Below, in pieces: positions 9,017 to 17,220 of a DNA stretch of 64,000 bases; the first letter of the stretch is position 1; each line of letters opens with the position of its first letter. Origin of the DNA: CALGFI01 sp963786805 (GTDB lineage Bacteria > Actinomycetota > UBA4738 > HRBIN12); the NCBI GenBank assembly GCA_963786805.1, contig CAWBAK010000006.1:124001-188000 (forward strand), written 5' to 3'. The position numbers and the translations under genes are program-made. A model generated the notes under the pieces. The model worked only from the letters and a program-made list of their open reading frames with translations, was not told the origin of the DNA and did not search any database.

Positions 9017-9662
9017 TTGAATCTCCCTCGCCCAAGATGATTTCCGTGTGTTCTAGAGCTTCGGCTCGCTGCTTGATGCCAAGTAAGCACTTGCGCATCA
9101 TCGGGAAGTCCGCCAGCTCCATGAGCGGCATCCATGCAACCGTCGAGGGATGACGCCAGGTTGAGCGAGACCGCACCCGCGTCACCAAGCGCGTTCTCCC
9201 GTCGACCATCGGGCTGAGTGCCCACACCCACGTCGAGAGTTGGCTCTTCTTGTTCCACCACAAGACCGACTTGTACGGCTCGAATGCCTTGACCCACACT
9301 CCGGTGCTCCCGCCAGGACCCATCGGGATCGGGTCGCCCACTTCTATCCGTTGGAACTCTGGCAAGACGCGCTCGGCGCTTGGGTGGCCGAAATTGTCGA
9401 GGAGGTCGTAGCTGTACCAACCGGCGCGGCCGAAGCCAATCTGCACGATCCACGGCCAAATGGCTTCCGGAGCCGCGTCGATGGTGACGGCTCGGGTGGC
9501 CTTGAAATTCGGGCCCGAGACAACGTCGTCTCCTGGCATCTCTCGGGCGACTTCGTCGAGCGTAGCTCCCCAGCTCAGTTGCCATGGACGGTAGAACCCG
9601 ACGAAACCGACGGCGATCAGCCCGGTAGCGATAAGGACCAGAGCAAGGTTCACGATGCGCAC
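8979..9662 (-). CDS. Membrane-anchored SRPBCC-family protein
   Basis: A 227-residue protein with one N-terminal hydrophobic segment (MRIVNLALVLIATGLIAVGF) followed by a START/SRPBCC-like fold. VTIDAAPEAIWPWIVQIG is the typical first strand and helix of polyketide-cyclase/SRPBCC proteins, then RAGWYSYDLLDNFG, EFQRIEVGDPIPMGP and a later LVTRVRS strand. Such proteins bind hydrophobic ligands; the substrate is unknown. The GTG start at 9662 overlaps the end of the upstream membrane-protein gene by 13 bp, and its own 3' end overlaps the next gene. This makes a tightly coupled trio. Confidence 0.78.
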   Translation of the reverse strand: MRIVNLALVLIATGLIAVGFVGFYRPWQLSWGATLDEVAREMPGDDVVSGPNFKATRAVTIDAAPEAIWPWIVQIGFGRAGWYSYDLLDNFGHPSAERVLPEFQRIEVGDPIPMGPGGSTGVWVKAFEPYKSVLWWNKKSQLSTWVWALSPMVDGRTRLVTRVRSRSTWRHPSTVAWMPLMELADFPMMRKCLLGIKQRAEALEHTEIILGEGDSSGSAQRSAVTIH

Positions 9663-10270
9663 CTTTCCTTGACGGCGTTCACCCCGACAGCCGGGATGGG
9701 GATCGCAGCGTCGGATCGCCGAGGACTAGCCAATAGTGATGCGCCCATGCCGGCGAATGCGAGATCGCGAACGCCGGCGGATGCGGTCTGGGCGAGTTGC
9801 GAAAGGCCGGAGGACACAGCGATGAACACCATTCCAACCATCAAGGTGATCCCCGTCCAGCGCGGTAGGGCTCTTGTTTGGACGACTGCGATGCCCAAAG
9901 CCAAACCGGCGACGACCATCAAGACACCGTGGAAGGTCATCCACGGACCGAGCTGCTCGACGAGCCGATCCCAACTGCTCGTCGTGGTGGCGAGGGCATA
10001 CACAACTGTGCCGGTGAAGAAGACGAACGTGTACGCGTAAACGATCGCTCCGGCGAGGCCCAGTCTCCCGATACGCGGTCGTTGAAGCAGATAGAGCCCG
10101 ACAACGACGAAGGGGATCGCTGCTTCGGCGAAGAGAGTGAGAGTCAGCTGTGGGGTGGAGAATCCCCCGTCGGCCAATTCGATCAGATCCGACACAAAGT
10201 AGAGAACCGAGAAAACCACAGCAACCAGCCCGACGACGACGGACAAACGTTTGGAGTATCCGTGTTCCAT
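9650..10270 (-). CDS. Multi-pass membrane protein of unknown function
   Basis: A 206-residue protein starting MEHGYSKRLSVVVGL, with about six hydrophobic segments (for example LVAVVFSVLYFVSDLIEL, AIPFVVVGLYLL, GAIVYAYTFVFFTGTVVYAL, GVLMVVAGLALGIAVV, TLMVGMVFIAVSSG). The pattern resembles DUF4386-like or similar small integral membrane families, but I cannot name it firmly. The ATG at 10270 has GGAGAGG seven bases upstream, which decides this start over the longer open frame. It leads the three-gene overlapping operon that continues with the SRPBCC protein, suggesting a joint role at the membrane. Confidence 0.7.
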   Translation of the reverse strand: MEHGYSKRLSVVVGLVAVVFSVLYFVSDLIELADGGFSTPQLTLTLFAEAAIPFVVVGLYLLQRPRIGRLGLAGAIVYAYTFVFFTGTVVYALATTTSSWDRLVEQLGPWMTFHGVLMVVAGLALGIAVVQTRALPRWTGITLMVGMVFIAVSSGLSQLAQTASAGVRDLAFAGMGASLLASPRRSDAAIPIPAVGVNAVKERCAS

Positions 10271-10777
10271 CGTTGACCTCTCCAAGCGCGGGCTACAGGA
10301 GACCGTGCGCTCTCTGCCAAGAGACTGACTTTGGAGTTGTTCGGCAACCAGGCCCATCCGGCCCGCCTGTCCCGGGACTCGTGGCGCTCTGACCAGGGCT
10401 CCCTCCAGCCAGCCGCACTGTTTCCCCGGCTGGAAGCTTCAAGACCATCCAGCCTCTCTTGGGCACGCGCTGAAGGGCGTGCCCGACCCCTGGCATCTCT
10501 ACGCGGTGGCGAACGAACGAGCCTGAGCGAGTCGAGAGTCCTCGGCCGAGATCAGGGTAAAACACGCTCGCGCAGCGGGCGGTCTTGTAGCCCGGCATCA
10601 GTCGTTGAGCATCGGGCCGCGGCACCACAGCCGTCGCATCGGTAGTGGACGACGGCACCGGCGCCGACCTCCCCACGGCGCCGGGCGATCCCGGAGCTAA
10701 CGCCACCGGACGCCCGGTCATCAGCGCGACGCGTCAGCCGAGGTTCAGGAGCTCCGCGACGGGCGGCTCAGCTCCGG
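10271..10777. other. Intergenic stretch with a cyclase-tail relic
   Basis: About 500 bp without a convincing gene. Open frames on both strands have no protein character. The only recognisable element is the short duplicated cyclase C-terminus listed separately at 10464-10526. The rest is low-information GC-rich sequence. Confidence 0.5.
10464..10526 (+). pseudogene. Relic of a nucleotide-cyclase C-terminus, duplicate of 8304-8366
   Basis: Reading from about 10470 gives LKGVPDPWHLYAVANERA followed by TGA. This is nearly identical to the last residues of the hydrolase-cyclase at 8309-8366 (LKGVPDPWQLYVVANERA, stop). Base identity continues across the stop codon for a few bases. No upstream cyclase domain is present, so this is the stump of a second copy, left by a duplication followed by deletion, with the three-gene minus-strand operon lying between the two copies. 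Confidence 0.72.
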
Positions 10778-11371
10778 TCACCGCGGGAGCGGGTTCGGGC
10801 CGGTGGCGGTGACCAGCCGCTGCGGCACCCAGTCCTCGACGTGGCTGAAGCCCTCGAAGCGCCCTTCCTCGTCCTCGACGACGTCGAAGAAGGAGCGCCG
10901 GTAGAACTTCACGTGGGTGAAGTCCTCGAACAGCACGTAGACGGGCTCGACCTCGGAACTCTGGAACTGCTGACCAGTCAGCGCGGCCCGATGCACTCGC
11001 GAGAAGTCGTCGAAGTCCTCACCGACGACGACCCCGAGGTGCTCGAGCCCCATCCGGTAGACGCGCTGGTGAACGGGCGGGATGAGCTCGATGCGCGAGA
11101 CCGGAGTCCCGTCGAGGACCTCGAGCGGCTCGGCGAGCACGATCAAGGAGATCGGACGCCCGTTCCAGACGTTCTCGCGGTTCGACCTCGCATGTCGCTC
11201 GAGAAGGGTGCGCTGGTGGACATAAAGGTCCCAATCGGCGACGCGGACGGCGAGGTGGCTGAGCGGGTACGGTGCGATGTCGATGCCGCGGGCAACGAGA
11301 CGGTCGCGCTGCATCGCCGCGAAGGCTCGATAGTCCCCGATGATCTCGGCGATCGGATCAGACGTCGCCAC
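10778..11371 (-). CDS. VOC-superfamily protein, YecM-like
   Basis: A 197-residue protein beginning VATSDPIAEIIGDYRAFAAM. It contains PLSHLAVRVADWDLY, a typical VOC metal-site strand with His, then SRIELIPPVHQRVYRMGLEH and GLEHLGVVVG. These match the YecM-type VOC proteins (about 190 residues), whose substrate is unknown. The frame stays open further upstream but that part is antisense to the cupin gene and lacks homology, so I take GTG 11371. It is divergent from the cupin gene, with 39 bp between starts. Confidence 0.7.
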   Translation of the reverse strand: MATSDPIAEIIGDYRAFAAMQRDRLVARGIDIAPYPLSHLAVRVADWDLYVHQRTLLERHARSNRENVWNGRPISLIVLAEPLEVLDGTPVSRIELIPPVHQRVYRMGLEHLGVVVGEDFDDFSRVHRAALTGQQFQSSEVEPVYVLFEDFTHVKFYRRSFFDVVEDEEGRFEGFSHVEDWVPQRLVTATGPNPLPR

Positions 11372-11410
11372 GACCGGCAAGCGTAACCTGTCTCGTGACG
11401 GGAGTGCTAC

Positions 11411-11845
11411 GTGAAGACCACCACCGTCGAAACTGCGGAGCGCGGCCGCTCGCCCTTGGGGGCCTATGTTCGCTACCTGATGGACGGGCCGCACGGCAAC
11501 ATGATCCACTCGACCGTGCCGCCGGGGATGGTGGGCCGCGCCTGCCGCTTCCGGACCATCGACGAATATTGGTTCGTCCTCTCGGGCGAGGGAGAGATCT
11601 GGCGCAGGGCAACGGACGGCCGTGAGAGCATCACCCGGCTCATCCCCGGTGTGTGCATCGATATCCCGCTCGGCACTGCCTTCCAGTATCGCTGCACCGG
11701 GGATGTGCCCCTTGTCTTCACCTGCACGGCCCTGCCGCCCTGGCCGGGCGACGACGAGGCGGTGATCATGGACGGGCCGTGGGTACCAAGTGCGGACCTG
11801 GAGCTCGGGGCCAGCAGCTCGGATCAGCCCCCTCAGCACGCCTGA
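11411..11845 (+). CDS. Cupin-domain protein
   Basis: A 144-residue single-domain cupin. The beta-barrel carries the first cupin motif region around RFRTIDEYWFVLSGEGEIW and the second around IPGVCIDIPLGTAFQYRCTG, with a Pro/Trp-rich tail (ALPPWPGDD). The usual His metal ligands are largely replaced, so metal binding is uncertain. Small cupins of this kind are often sugar or small-molecule isomerases or sensors; no substrate can be inferred. GTG 11411 has GGAG just upstream. A ~31-bp sequence just after its stop is repeated after the next gene. Confidence 0.75.
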   Translation: MKTTTVETAERGRSPLGAYVRYLMDGPHGNMIHSTVPPGMVGRACRFRTIDEYWFVLSGEGEIWRRATDGRESITRLIPGVCIDIPLGTAFQYRCTGDVPLVFTCTALPPWPGDDEAVIMDGPWVPSADLELGASSSDQPPQHA

Positions 11846-11853
11846 CCTTCCGC

Positions 11854-11884
11854 CCGTATGGCTCTAGGAACATCCGTGAACGCT
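11854..11884 (+). repeat. 3'-flanking repeat, copy 1
   Basis: A 31-bp segment starting 9 bp after the cupin stop is about 74% identical to 12430-12460, which starts 2 bp after the next gene's stop. Shared core: CCGTA-GG, AGG, CAT, GAACGCT. See copies 2 and 3. Confidence 0.4.
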
Positions 11885-12008
11885 GGGCATCACGGCGAGG
11901 TATCGCCCCACTCGATGCTCCCTTGCAACCCCGGCCCGCGCAGCCGTCAAGTAAGCGCGTGGCTTCCCGACAGTAGCGATCCAGGCCCGGCGTTGATAGC
12001 GTGAACCG

Positions 12009-12428
12009 ATGTCTGTTCGCCGTGTCGTCGTCGATCACGTGCTCTTCGTCGTGGCAGACCTGGACGCGAGCCGGGGGCTCTATACAGCCGCCCTCGCCCC
12101 ACTCGGCTACGAGGAGCTCTTCGTTCAGGACGACTGTGTCTCCTACGGCGCCGAGGACCTGGACGACTTCACGATCTGCCGTGGGGAACCCGTGACCACA
12201 GCGGTGCATGTTGCATTCTCCGCCGAGGGTCGGGACGCCGTGGATGCATTCTTCGCGGCCGCCGTCGCAAACGGCGCGACCGTCCGCGGCGAGCCCGGGG
12301 TCTGGACGCAGTACTCCGAGCGGTATTACGCGGCATTCGTCAACGACTTGCATCAGAACAACGTCGAGGCCGTGTGGCATGCGCCCGAGCCGGTCGTCGA
12401 CGCGCCTCGCCGTCCCGGCGTTCCCTGA
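12009..12428 (+). CDS. VOC-family (glyoxalase-like) protein
   Basis: A 139-residue single-module-pair VOC protein: VVVDHVLFVVADLDASRGLY opens the fold, FTICRGEP and TAVHVAFSAEGRDAVDAFF give the second module, and YYAAFVNDLHQNNVEAVWH closes it with a likely metal ligand Glu. This is the arrangement of small lyase/bleomycin-resistance-type proteins; the substrate is unknown. The start ATG 12009 lies just after GATAGCG, a possible -10 element, with no ribosome binding site, so the message may be leaderless. Confidence 0.82.
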   Translation: MSVRRVVVDHVLFVVADLDASRGLYTAALAPLGYEELFVQDDCVSYGAEDLDDFTICRGEPVTTAVHVAFSAEGRDAVDAFFAAAVANGATVRGEPGVWTQYSERYYAAFVNDLHQNNVEAVWHAPEPVVDAPRRPGVP

Positions 12429-12429
12429 T

Positions 12430-12464
12430 CCGTACGGTCCAAGGTCCATTCGCGAACGCTCGCG
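12430..12464 (+). repeat. 3'-flanking repeat, copy 2
   Basis: Starts 2 bp after the VOC gene stop. The first 31 bp resemble copy 1 (about 74%). The part CATTCGCGAACGCTCGCG also matches copy 3 at 13303-13326 (20 of 24 positions with one gap). Confidence 0.4.
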
Positions 12465-12678
12465 TCCGACGCATCGGCGTCAATCGCGACTTCGCCCGCG
12501 GTCGCGGAGAGGAGATCGAGGAGACGATCCTGCGTCTCGACTGAACAGCTCCGGCTTCGGCTTTATCGCGCCACGGCGCGGCGACTACGCTAGCCTTCGT
12601 GGGTAACAGTGTCGTTCGTCATCGAGGCGTCGCCGCTTCTCAGATTAGCCGCGCCCTTGTCGCGAAAGGAACTGCACC

Positions 12679-13278
12679 ATGACCAAGGTGGTCGCGATCA
12701 TGTCGATGTCTCTCGACGGGTACGTCGCGGACGCGAACGACGGGGTCGCCGAAGTTTTCGACTGGTACTTCTCGGGCGACGTCGAGGTCTCCACAGCGAG
12801 CACGAGATCGGACATGACGTTCCACGTCTCGGCGCCGAGCGCCGACCACCTGAGGGGCTTGCAGGCTGAGGTCGGCGCCATGCTCACCGGTCGGCGCACG
12901 TTCGAGGTCGCCGACGGCTGGGGCGGCCAGCACCCGTGGGATGTGCCCGCTTTCATCGTCACCCACCACGTGCCCGACGGTTGGCCACTGCCCGGCTCGA
13001 CAGTCCAGTTCGTCACCGACGGCATCGAAAGCGCCGTTGCTCGAGCGAAATCGGCTGCCGCCCCGAAGTCCGTGGGAGTGCACGGCGCCCAAACGATCCA
13101 GCAGTGCCTGGACGCCGGGCTGCTCGACGAGGTCCACATCGATCTGGCTGCCGTGTTGCTAGGCGCAGGAGTGCGGATGTTCGACCATCTCGCGAACACA
13201 CCGGTCGTCTTCGGGGATCCGACAGTCGTCACCGGTGTGGGTGTCACGCATCTGCGCTATCCCGTGCACACGTCGTAG
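12679..13278 (+). CDS. Dihydrofolate reductase-family (RibD C-terminal-like) protein
   Basis: A 199-residue RibD_C-fold oxidoreductase-like protein. It opens MTKVVAIMSMSLDGYVAD, has GAMLTGRRTFEVADGWGG in the nucleotide-contact region, VTDGIESAVARAK, and the closing LLDEVHIDLAAVLLGAGVRMF and VTHLRYPVH. These stand-alone relatives of DHFR are common in soil actinobacteria and bind NADPH; physiological substrates are mostly unknown. ATG 12679 has AAAGGA upstream. It is one of five such genes in this window. Confidence 0.85.
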   Translation: MTKVVAIMSMSLDGYVADANDGVAEVFDWYFSGDVEVSTASTRSDMTFHVSAPSADHLRGLQAEVGAMLTGRRTFEVADGWGGQHPWDVPAFIVTHHVPDGWPLPGSTVQFVTDGIESAVARAKSAAAPKSVGVHGAQTIQQCLDAGLLDEVHIDLAAVLLGAGVRMFDHLANTPVVFGDPTVVTGVGVTHLRYPVHTS

Positions 13279-13302
13279 ACCACCGGCCCCCCACCTCTCG
13301 TC

Positions 13303-13326
13303 AGGTGACATTCCCGAACACTCGCG
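13303..13326 (+). repeat. 3'-flanking repeat, copy 3
   Basis: A segment 24 bp after the stop of the DHFR-like gene matches copy 2 (12442-12464) at 20 of 24 aligned positions with one gap. The three copies follow three consecutive plus-strand genes. Confidence 0.35.
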
Positions 13327-13443
13327 CATCCGAACGCCTATCCCATCGTCCGGGTGGCCCTGTTGATGGCGACGGCGCTTTGCCAGGGCGCACCGATTCC
13401 CCTACGCTCGGTCGGAACATCGCCGAGCGTAAGGAGTGATCCC

Positions 13444-13770
13444 ATGGAGGCGTTTGCCGCACCCATCAAGCCAGGAAAGAGCGAGGTGTGGAAGTCTTGG
13501 GCCGGCGAGATCACCGGCCCACGCAAAGCGGAGTTCGACGAGATGAACCAGCGCTACGCCCTGACGACACACGCGGCGTGGCTCCAGGAGAACCCGGACG
13601 GTAGCCAGCTCGCCGTCGTCGTCCTGGACGGCTCAGGCGCCTCCGAGTTCCTCGGCAAGCTTGCCGGCTCAGATCACGAGTTCGACAGGTGGTTCCGCTC
13701 GAACATCGAGGACATCCATCCCATGGATCTCTCGGCACCACCTCCGCCTGCACCGGTGCGCTTCCTCTAG
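13444..13770 (+). CDS. Small conserved protein (DUF6176-like / ABM-like)
   Basis: A 108-residue protein beginning MEAFAAPIKPGKSEVWKSW. It has the alpha+beta dimeric-barrel pattern of DUF6176/ABM-type proteins: PIKPGK strand, helix with EFDEMNQRY, AWLQENPDGSQLAVVVLDG strand, then a helix and DRWFRSNIEDIH. No catalytic residues can be named. ATG 13444 is chosen over the upstream ATG 13354 because AAGGAGTGATCCC immediately precedes it and homology starts there. The C-terminus is Pro-rich. Confidence 0.68.
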   Translation: MEAFAAPIKPGKSEVWKSWAGEITGPRKAEFDEMNQRYALTTHAAWLQENPDGSQLAVVVLDGSGASEFLGKLAGSDHEFDRWFRSNIEDIHPMDLSAPPPPAPVRFL

Positions 13771-13872
13771 CCCGGCGCAAGGCGCTGGAAGTACGTCCCG
13801 TTGGCCGCGTCGCATCCGATGACGGAGACGTTGTCGGGCGCCTCGGGGAGCGTGTGAAGCCTGACTCCGGCT
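13767..13872 (-). pseudogene. Possible relic of a small beta-barrel protein
   Basis: On the minus strand the frame ends TLPEAPDNVSVIGCDAANGT, then YFQ and a stop soon after. The PDSVSVIG and GTYFQ pattern is familiar from a ~140-residue actinobacterial family whose next strands read LYSDERGV and so on; here these are missing. Upstream residues are not convincing. I read it as a truncated relic, with low confidence, overlapping the 3' end of the convergent small gene. Confidence 0.3.
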
Positions 13873-14088
13873 AGCGACTCGGTTGGAACGCGACGTGCGC
13901 TCGAGGAGCCCGGCTGCCTCTCGTAGTGGTGCCACCGCGGCTCGAGTCGCGAGCTCGCAGATGGCCCGACGGATAGAGGCAGATCGGCGAATCGTCGACC
14001 TCTCTCGACCAACACCTCGGCTGCGAGGCAGGTCCTCCTCGGCGCCCAGGGGTCGCAGATTCATCTATGTGGCGATCTGGAGCGGCAC

Positions 14089-14688
14089 ATGACGAGTCCC
14101 GAGAAGGAACGCATGGCCGCGCTTCTCCTCGCCGTATCGGAAGCGATCTGGCATGCCGCGCTACCTCGTCCCATCGCGCTGACCATCGTGGTCTGCTCGA
14201 AGATCCGCCCAGGGTGTATCGCACCGACGATGGACTCAGTACGGGGAGTGACTGAGGGATCGTTCGAGCATGGCAACCTCGGACCGCGGCCGTGAGAACC
14301 AAGGCCGACGTCATATCTCGAGACGATGTCGCTGCTCGGTGGCGCAACGCTGGCGGGACCACCATCGTCCGAGGTCTTCGATCCCGTACCGCCGCGACTT
14401 GTCGACGTACTGGTCGCGGGCATCGCCGATCTCCTCGAGACATCGAACGGACACCCGAAGTCGTCTTGACGCTTCGCGCACAGGAGCGGGTCGTCGTGCA
14501 CACCGTCGGTCGAGGATTCGGCGGCCACATGGGCGCACCCGCGTCTCGCTGCCGAGCACCGGGTCGTCCTGGCTCGAGCTTGCGACATCGATCTCGGGAA
14601 CGAAGAGGACCATTGTGATGACCTCCGACACCGGATCCGGCTCTTCGCGGATGAGGTCGTCGCGGAGATCGAGTCGGCGCGCACTTAG
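14089..14688 (+). pseudogene. Decayed aminoglycoside adenylyltransferase (AadA-like)
   Basis: In a single frame from 14089 to the TAG at 14686-14688 one reads the C-terminal two thirds of an ANT(3'')/ANT(9)-type enzyme: RPIALTIVV, IRPG...APTMD, SLLGGATLAGPPSSEVFDPVP (matching the family GPPAEELFDPVP), and AATWAHPRLAAEHRVVLARA (family AADWAMERLPAQYQPVILEA), ending EVVAEIESART. The frame is interrupted by TGA at 14293 and TGA at 14467. Around 14450-14517 homology (EVVLTLRAQ) moves to another frame. The N-terminal nucleotidyl-transfer GS...D-D motif is not recognisable upstream. The gene therefore looks inactive, not just misread. The flanks 13873-14088 and 14689-14785 hold nothing else. Confidence 0.62.
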
Positions 14689-14785
14689 ATCAGGGATTCG
14701 TGAGGTCGAGGCGCCAGTCGTTGCACCGCAGGATCGACCCTGGTTTCGCAGAGCCACAGGTCGTCGTTCGAAAGGTTGCGGAGCT

Positions 14786-15235
14786 TCATCCGCGAGCGGA
14801 GGAGCGACGCTCGGCTTCGGCTTTCAACAGAGCGAGGATGCGGTCGATGCCGCGCTGCAGGATCTTCCGGCTGTAGCCTCGCAAGACCGTGGGGATGAGG
14901 CCGCGGAACGACTCTGCGGAACGAGCCCGAGTGCCGCCGTCGGATGGTTCGAATCCGAAGACGTGCACGGCGTGGATGCCCATCGTCACGCCAGTCCACG
15001 CGATCTCGCGCGGCGGGTCCACCACCTTCAAGGTCGAGACCAGGGACGACGAACCCGACTTCCATCGGAACGTCGAACCCGGCGCAACGGGGCCTTCGAG
15101 CGTCATCGACTTCACATCGGTGTTCCACGACGGCCACGCGGCGATATCCGCGATGACCTCCCAGACCGTCTCCGGTGGGGCCGCGATCTGGATCTCGCCT
15201 TCTGCGATCGCCGGCGCGCTTCGGTCGATCTCCAC
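14786..15235 (-). CDS. SRPBCC-family protein
   Basis: A 149-residue single-domain polyketide-cyclase/START-like protein. EGEIQIAAPPETVWEVIADI is the classic first strand and helix, followed by WPSWNTDVKSMTLEGPVAPG, TFRWKSG, REIAWTG and a long C-terminal helix. Likely binds or modifies a hydrophobic small molecule. GTG 15235 starts the homology. It is divergent from the secreted PhoX-like gene (15350) with ~115 bp between them. Confidence 0.82.
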   Translation of the reverse strand: MEIDRSAPAIAEGEIQIAAPPETVWEVIADIAAWPSWNTDVKSMTLEGPVAPGSTFRWKSGSSSLVSTLKVVDPPREIAWTGVTMGIHAVHVFGFEPSDGGTRARSAESFRGLIPTVLRGYSRKILQRGIDRILALLKAEAERRSSARG

Positions 15236-15349
15236 GGGCTGACCCTAGCCACTTCATCGGACGCTCGCTCGGAGACGGGCCGTTTTGACCGCGCCGAACC
15301 CCGAGGGATAGCGTTGCGGCGCAGACCAAGAGGCCTTGAGGGAGGGGTC

Positions 15350-16730
15350 GTGCGTCGTTTCAGGATCGTTCGAGCCACTGTGGGCGTGATGGCCGTCGCG
15401 AGCTCGATGAGCTTCGGCCAGGGGGTGTCGTCGAGCGCATCTTCGGCGGGTCCCTTCGTCACGAGCGAACGGCCGTTCCTCGTTCCGATCCTTCCTGGCG
15501 TCATGATCGAGCCGGTCCTCACCACCGGGGACGTCATCGGGCAGGGGAACGCGCCTATCAGATGTCCGGCGTCCCGGACGGCATCGGTTGGTTCTCCACG
15601 GCCGACGGCGTCGAGGTCTTCCTCAACCACGAGCTGAGCCCGAGGTACGACCCGTCCGGGGCGCGCGTGTCCCACGTCACGCTGAACTCCGACGGAGCGG
15701 TCACGGCCGCCGAGTACACGATCGACGGAACGGAGAACTTCGAGTGGTTCTGCTCGAGCACGCTCGAGGAGATCGACGGGGTGCCTTGGTACTTCACCGG
15801 TGAGGAATCCATCCGGAGCCAGCGACGCGCCATGTCGATCGCCGTCAACGCGAGCACCGGCCGCGTCGTCAAGACGCCGCAGTTCGGCCATTTCAGCCAC
15901 GAGAACGTCGTTCCGGTCCAGGGCCTTTCGAAGGCGTTCCTCGGACTGTCCGAGGATGGTTTCGGCGAGAAGGCGCAGCTCTACGCGTACATCGCGCGCA
16001 GCTTCGACGGCGCGATCCGCGGCGACGAGGGCGCCCTGCGCGTGTGGATGCCCGACGAGCCGGTGACGGACGGCAACCCGTCGTCGGACGACATCGCCAA
16101 GGGCGAGACGATGAGCGGGCACTTCGTCCGGATCCCGGACGCCGCCGACCTGATGCCGGGCAAGCTCGACGCGCGGATGCAGGAGATCGGCGCGTTCGAC
16201 TTCACGAGGATCGAGGACCAGGTCGACGACCCGAACGATCCGGGTGTCATCTACCTCGCCGAGACCGGGGCCGCGAACCAGGAGATCACCCATGGCCGGA
16301 TCTACCGGCTCGAGGTCGATCCCGCGCGGCCGAGGAACGCCACCCTGACCGTGGTGCTCGACGCCGATGCTGGGGACGACATCGTCAACCCCGACAACCT
16401 CGGGATCTCGGATACCGCGCTCGTGATCCAGGAGGACCGGAACTGGAAGAAGAGCGGTTTCAACCGCTCCTGGTGTATAACCTCGCGAGCGGAACGCTCG
16501 TCCCGGTCGCCAGGACCGACCCCGACCAGGCGATCGTCGACGACCGCGGTCCCGGCGCGTGGGAGTCGAGCGGCGCGGTCGACGCGAGCGATGCCTTCGG
16601 CCCGGGGTGGTGGCTTATGGACGTGCAGGCGCACTACACCAAGATGAACGTGCCCGATCTGAGCCTCGAACCGAACACCGCCGTCGGCGAAGGCGGCCAG
16701 CTCCTGCTGGTGTTCATCCCCGGGACCTAG
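15350..16730 (+). CDS. Secreted PhoX/DUF839-like phosphatase (split by two frameshifts)
   Basis: Three frames join into a ~460-residue exported protein. The N-terminus VRRFRIVRATVGVMAVASSM is an Arg-rich signal sequence. The mature part is PhoX-like beta-propeller material: VPDGIGWFSTADGVEVFLNHEL, FEWFCSSTLEE, GHFSHENVVPVQG-type strands, GVIYLAETG, NPDNLGISD and a C-terminal WLMDVQAHY. PhoX proteins are calcium/iron-dependent extracytoplasmic alkaline phosphatases; shorter relatives like this have unknown activity. Frame changes fall near 15554 (GQGNA/YQMSG, one base missing) and near 16462. GTG 15350 follows GGGAGGGG. Confidence 0.72.
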
Positions 16731-16800
16731 CGCTGGCGAGCGGAACATACTGGCGAGGTTGCGAAGGGGAAGCTGAGGCGATCCACGGAGAGGGGGCAGG

Positions 16801-17193
16801 ATGTCCGAGCCGTTCGTCTTCATCGGCACGCACACGCTTAAGGAAGGCAAGCTCCAGGAGTTCGAGAAGTCCTTTCGAGAGCTCGTCGAGGTGGTTGAAG
16901 CGAACGAGCCTCAGATGATCGCCTTCAACGGGTACTCGAACGAGGACGGTACCGAGGTGACGGTCGTCCAAGTGCACCCGGACTCGGCCTCCATGGAACT
17001 TCACATGCGGGTTGTGCATGAGCACATCACCCGCGCGTACGAGGAACTCCTGGACGCGACCACCAGCATCCAGGTCTTCGGGACGCCCAGCGATGCCGCT
17101 CGCGAGATGATGCAGCACCTGGCGGGGTCGGGGGTCCCCTTGAGTGTGAAGCCTCGTCCGCTCGGCGGGTTCACCCGCTCCGACGCCGGCTGA
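16801..17193 (+). CDS. Antibiotic-biosynthesis-monooxygenase-like (ABM-fold) protein
   Basis: A 130-residue dimeric alpha+beta barrel protein: FVFIGTHTLKEGKLQEFEKS opens with the strand-helix of ABM domains, then MIAFNGYSNEDGTEVTVVQV and HMRVVHEHITRAYEEL. A basic tail follows (PLSVKPRPLGGF). The chemistry is not predictable. ATG 16801 is preceded by GAGAGGGGGCAGG. It stands alone between convergent and same-strand neighbours. Confidence 0.75.
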   Translation: MSEPFVFIGTHTLKEGKLQEFEKSFRELVEVVEANEPQMIAFNGYSNEDGTEVTVVQVHPDSASMELHMRVVHEHITRAYEELLDATTSIQVFGTPSDAAREMMQHLAGSGVPLSVKPRPLGGFTRSDAG

Positions 17194-17220
17194 CGACCGC
17201 GGGAATCGTGGTCTGCGCGA

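Noticed and set aside
10293..10721. A 142-codon minus-strand open frame
   Set aside because: Low-complexity Pro/Gly/Arg composition with no motif, and it covers the cyclase stump on the other strand.
11854..13326. Integron gene cassettes
   Set aside because: The three related repeats lack recognisable attC core sites and no integrase is present, so I report them only as repeats of unknown nature.
14941..14962. GGTTCGAATCC, resembling a tRNA T-loop
   Set aside because: It lies within the coding sequence of the SRPBCC protein (FGFEPSD), and no acceptor stem or anticodon arm can be folded around it.
15112..16293. Long minus-strand frame opposite the PhoX-like gene
   Set aside because: Composition is typical of a shadow frame, and the plus-strand protein has clear motifs and a signal peptide.
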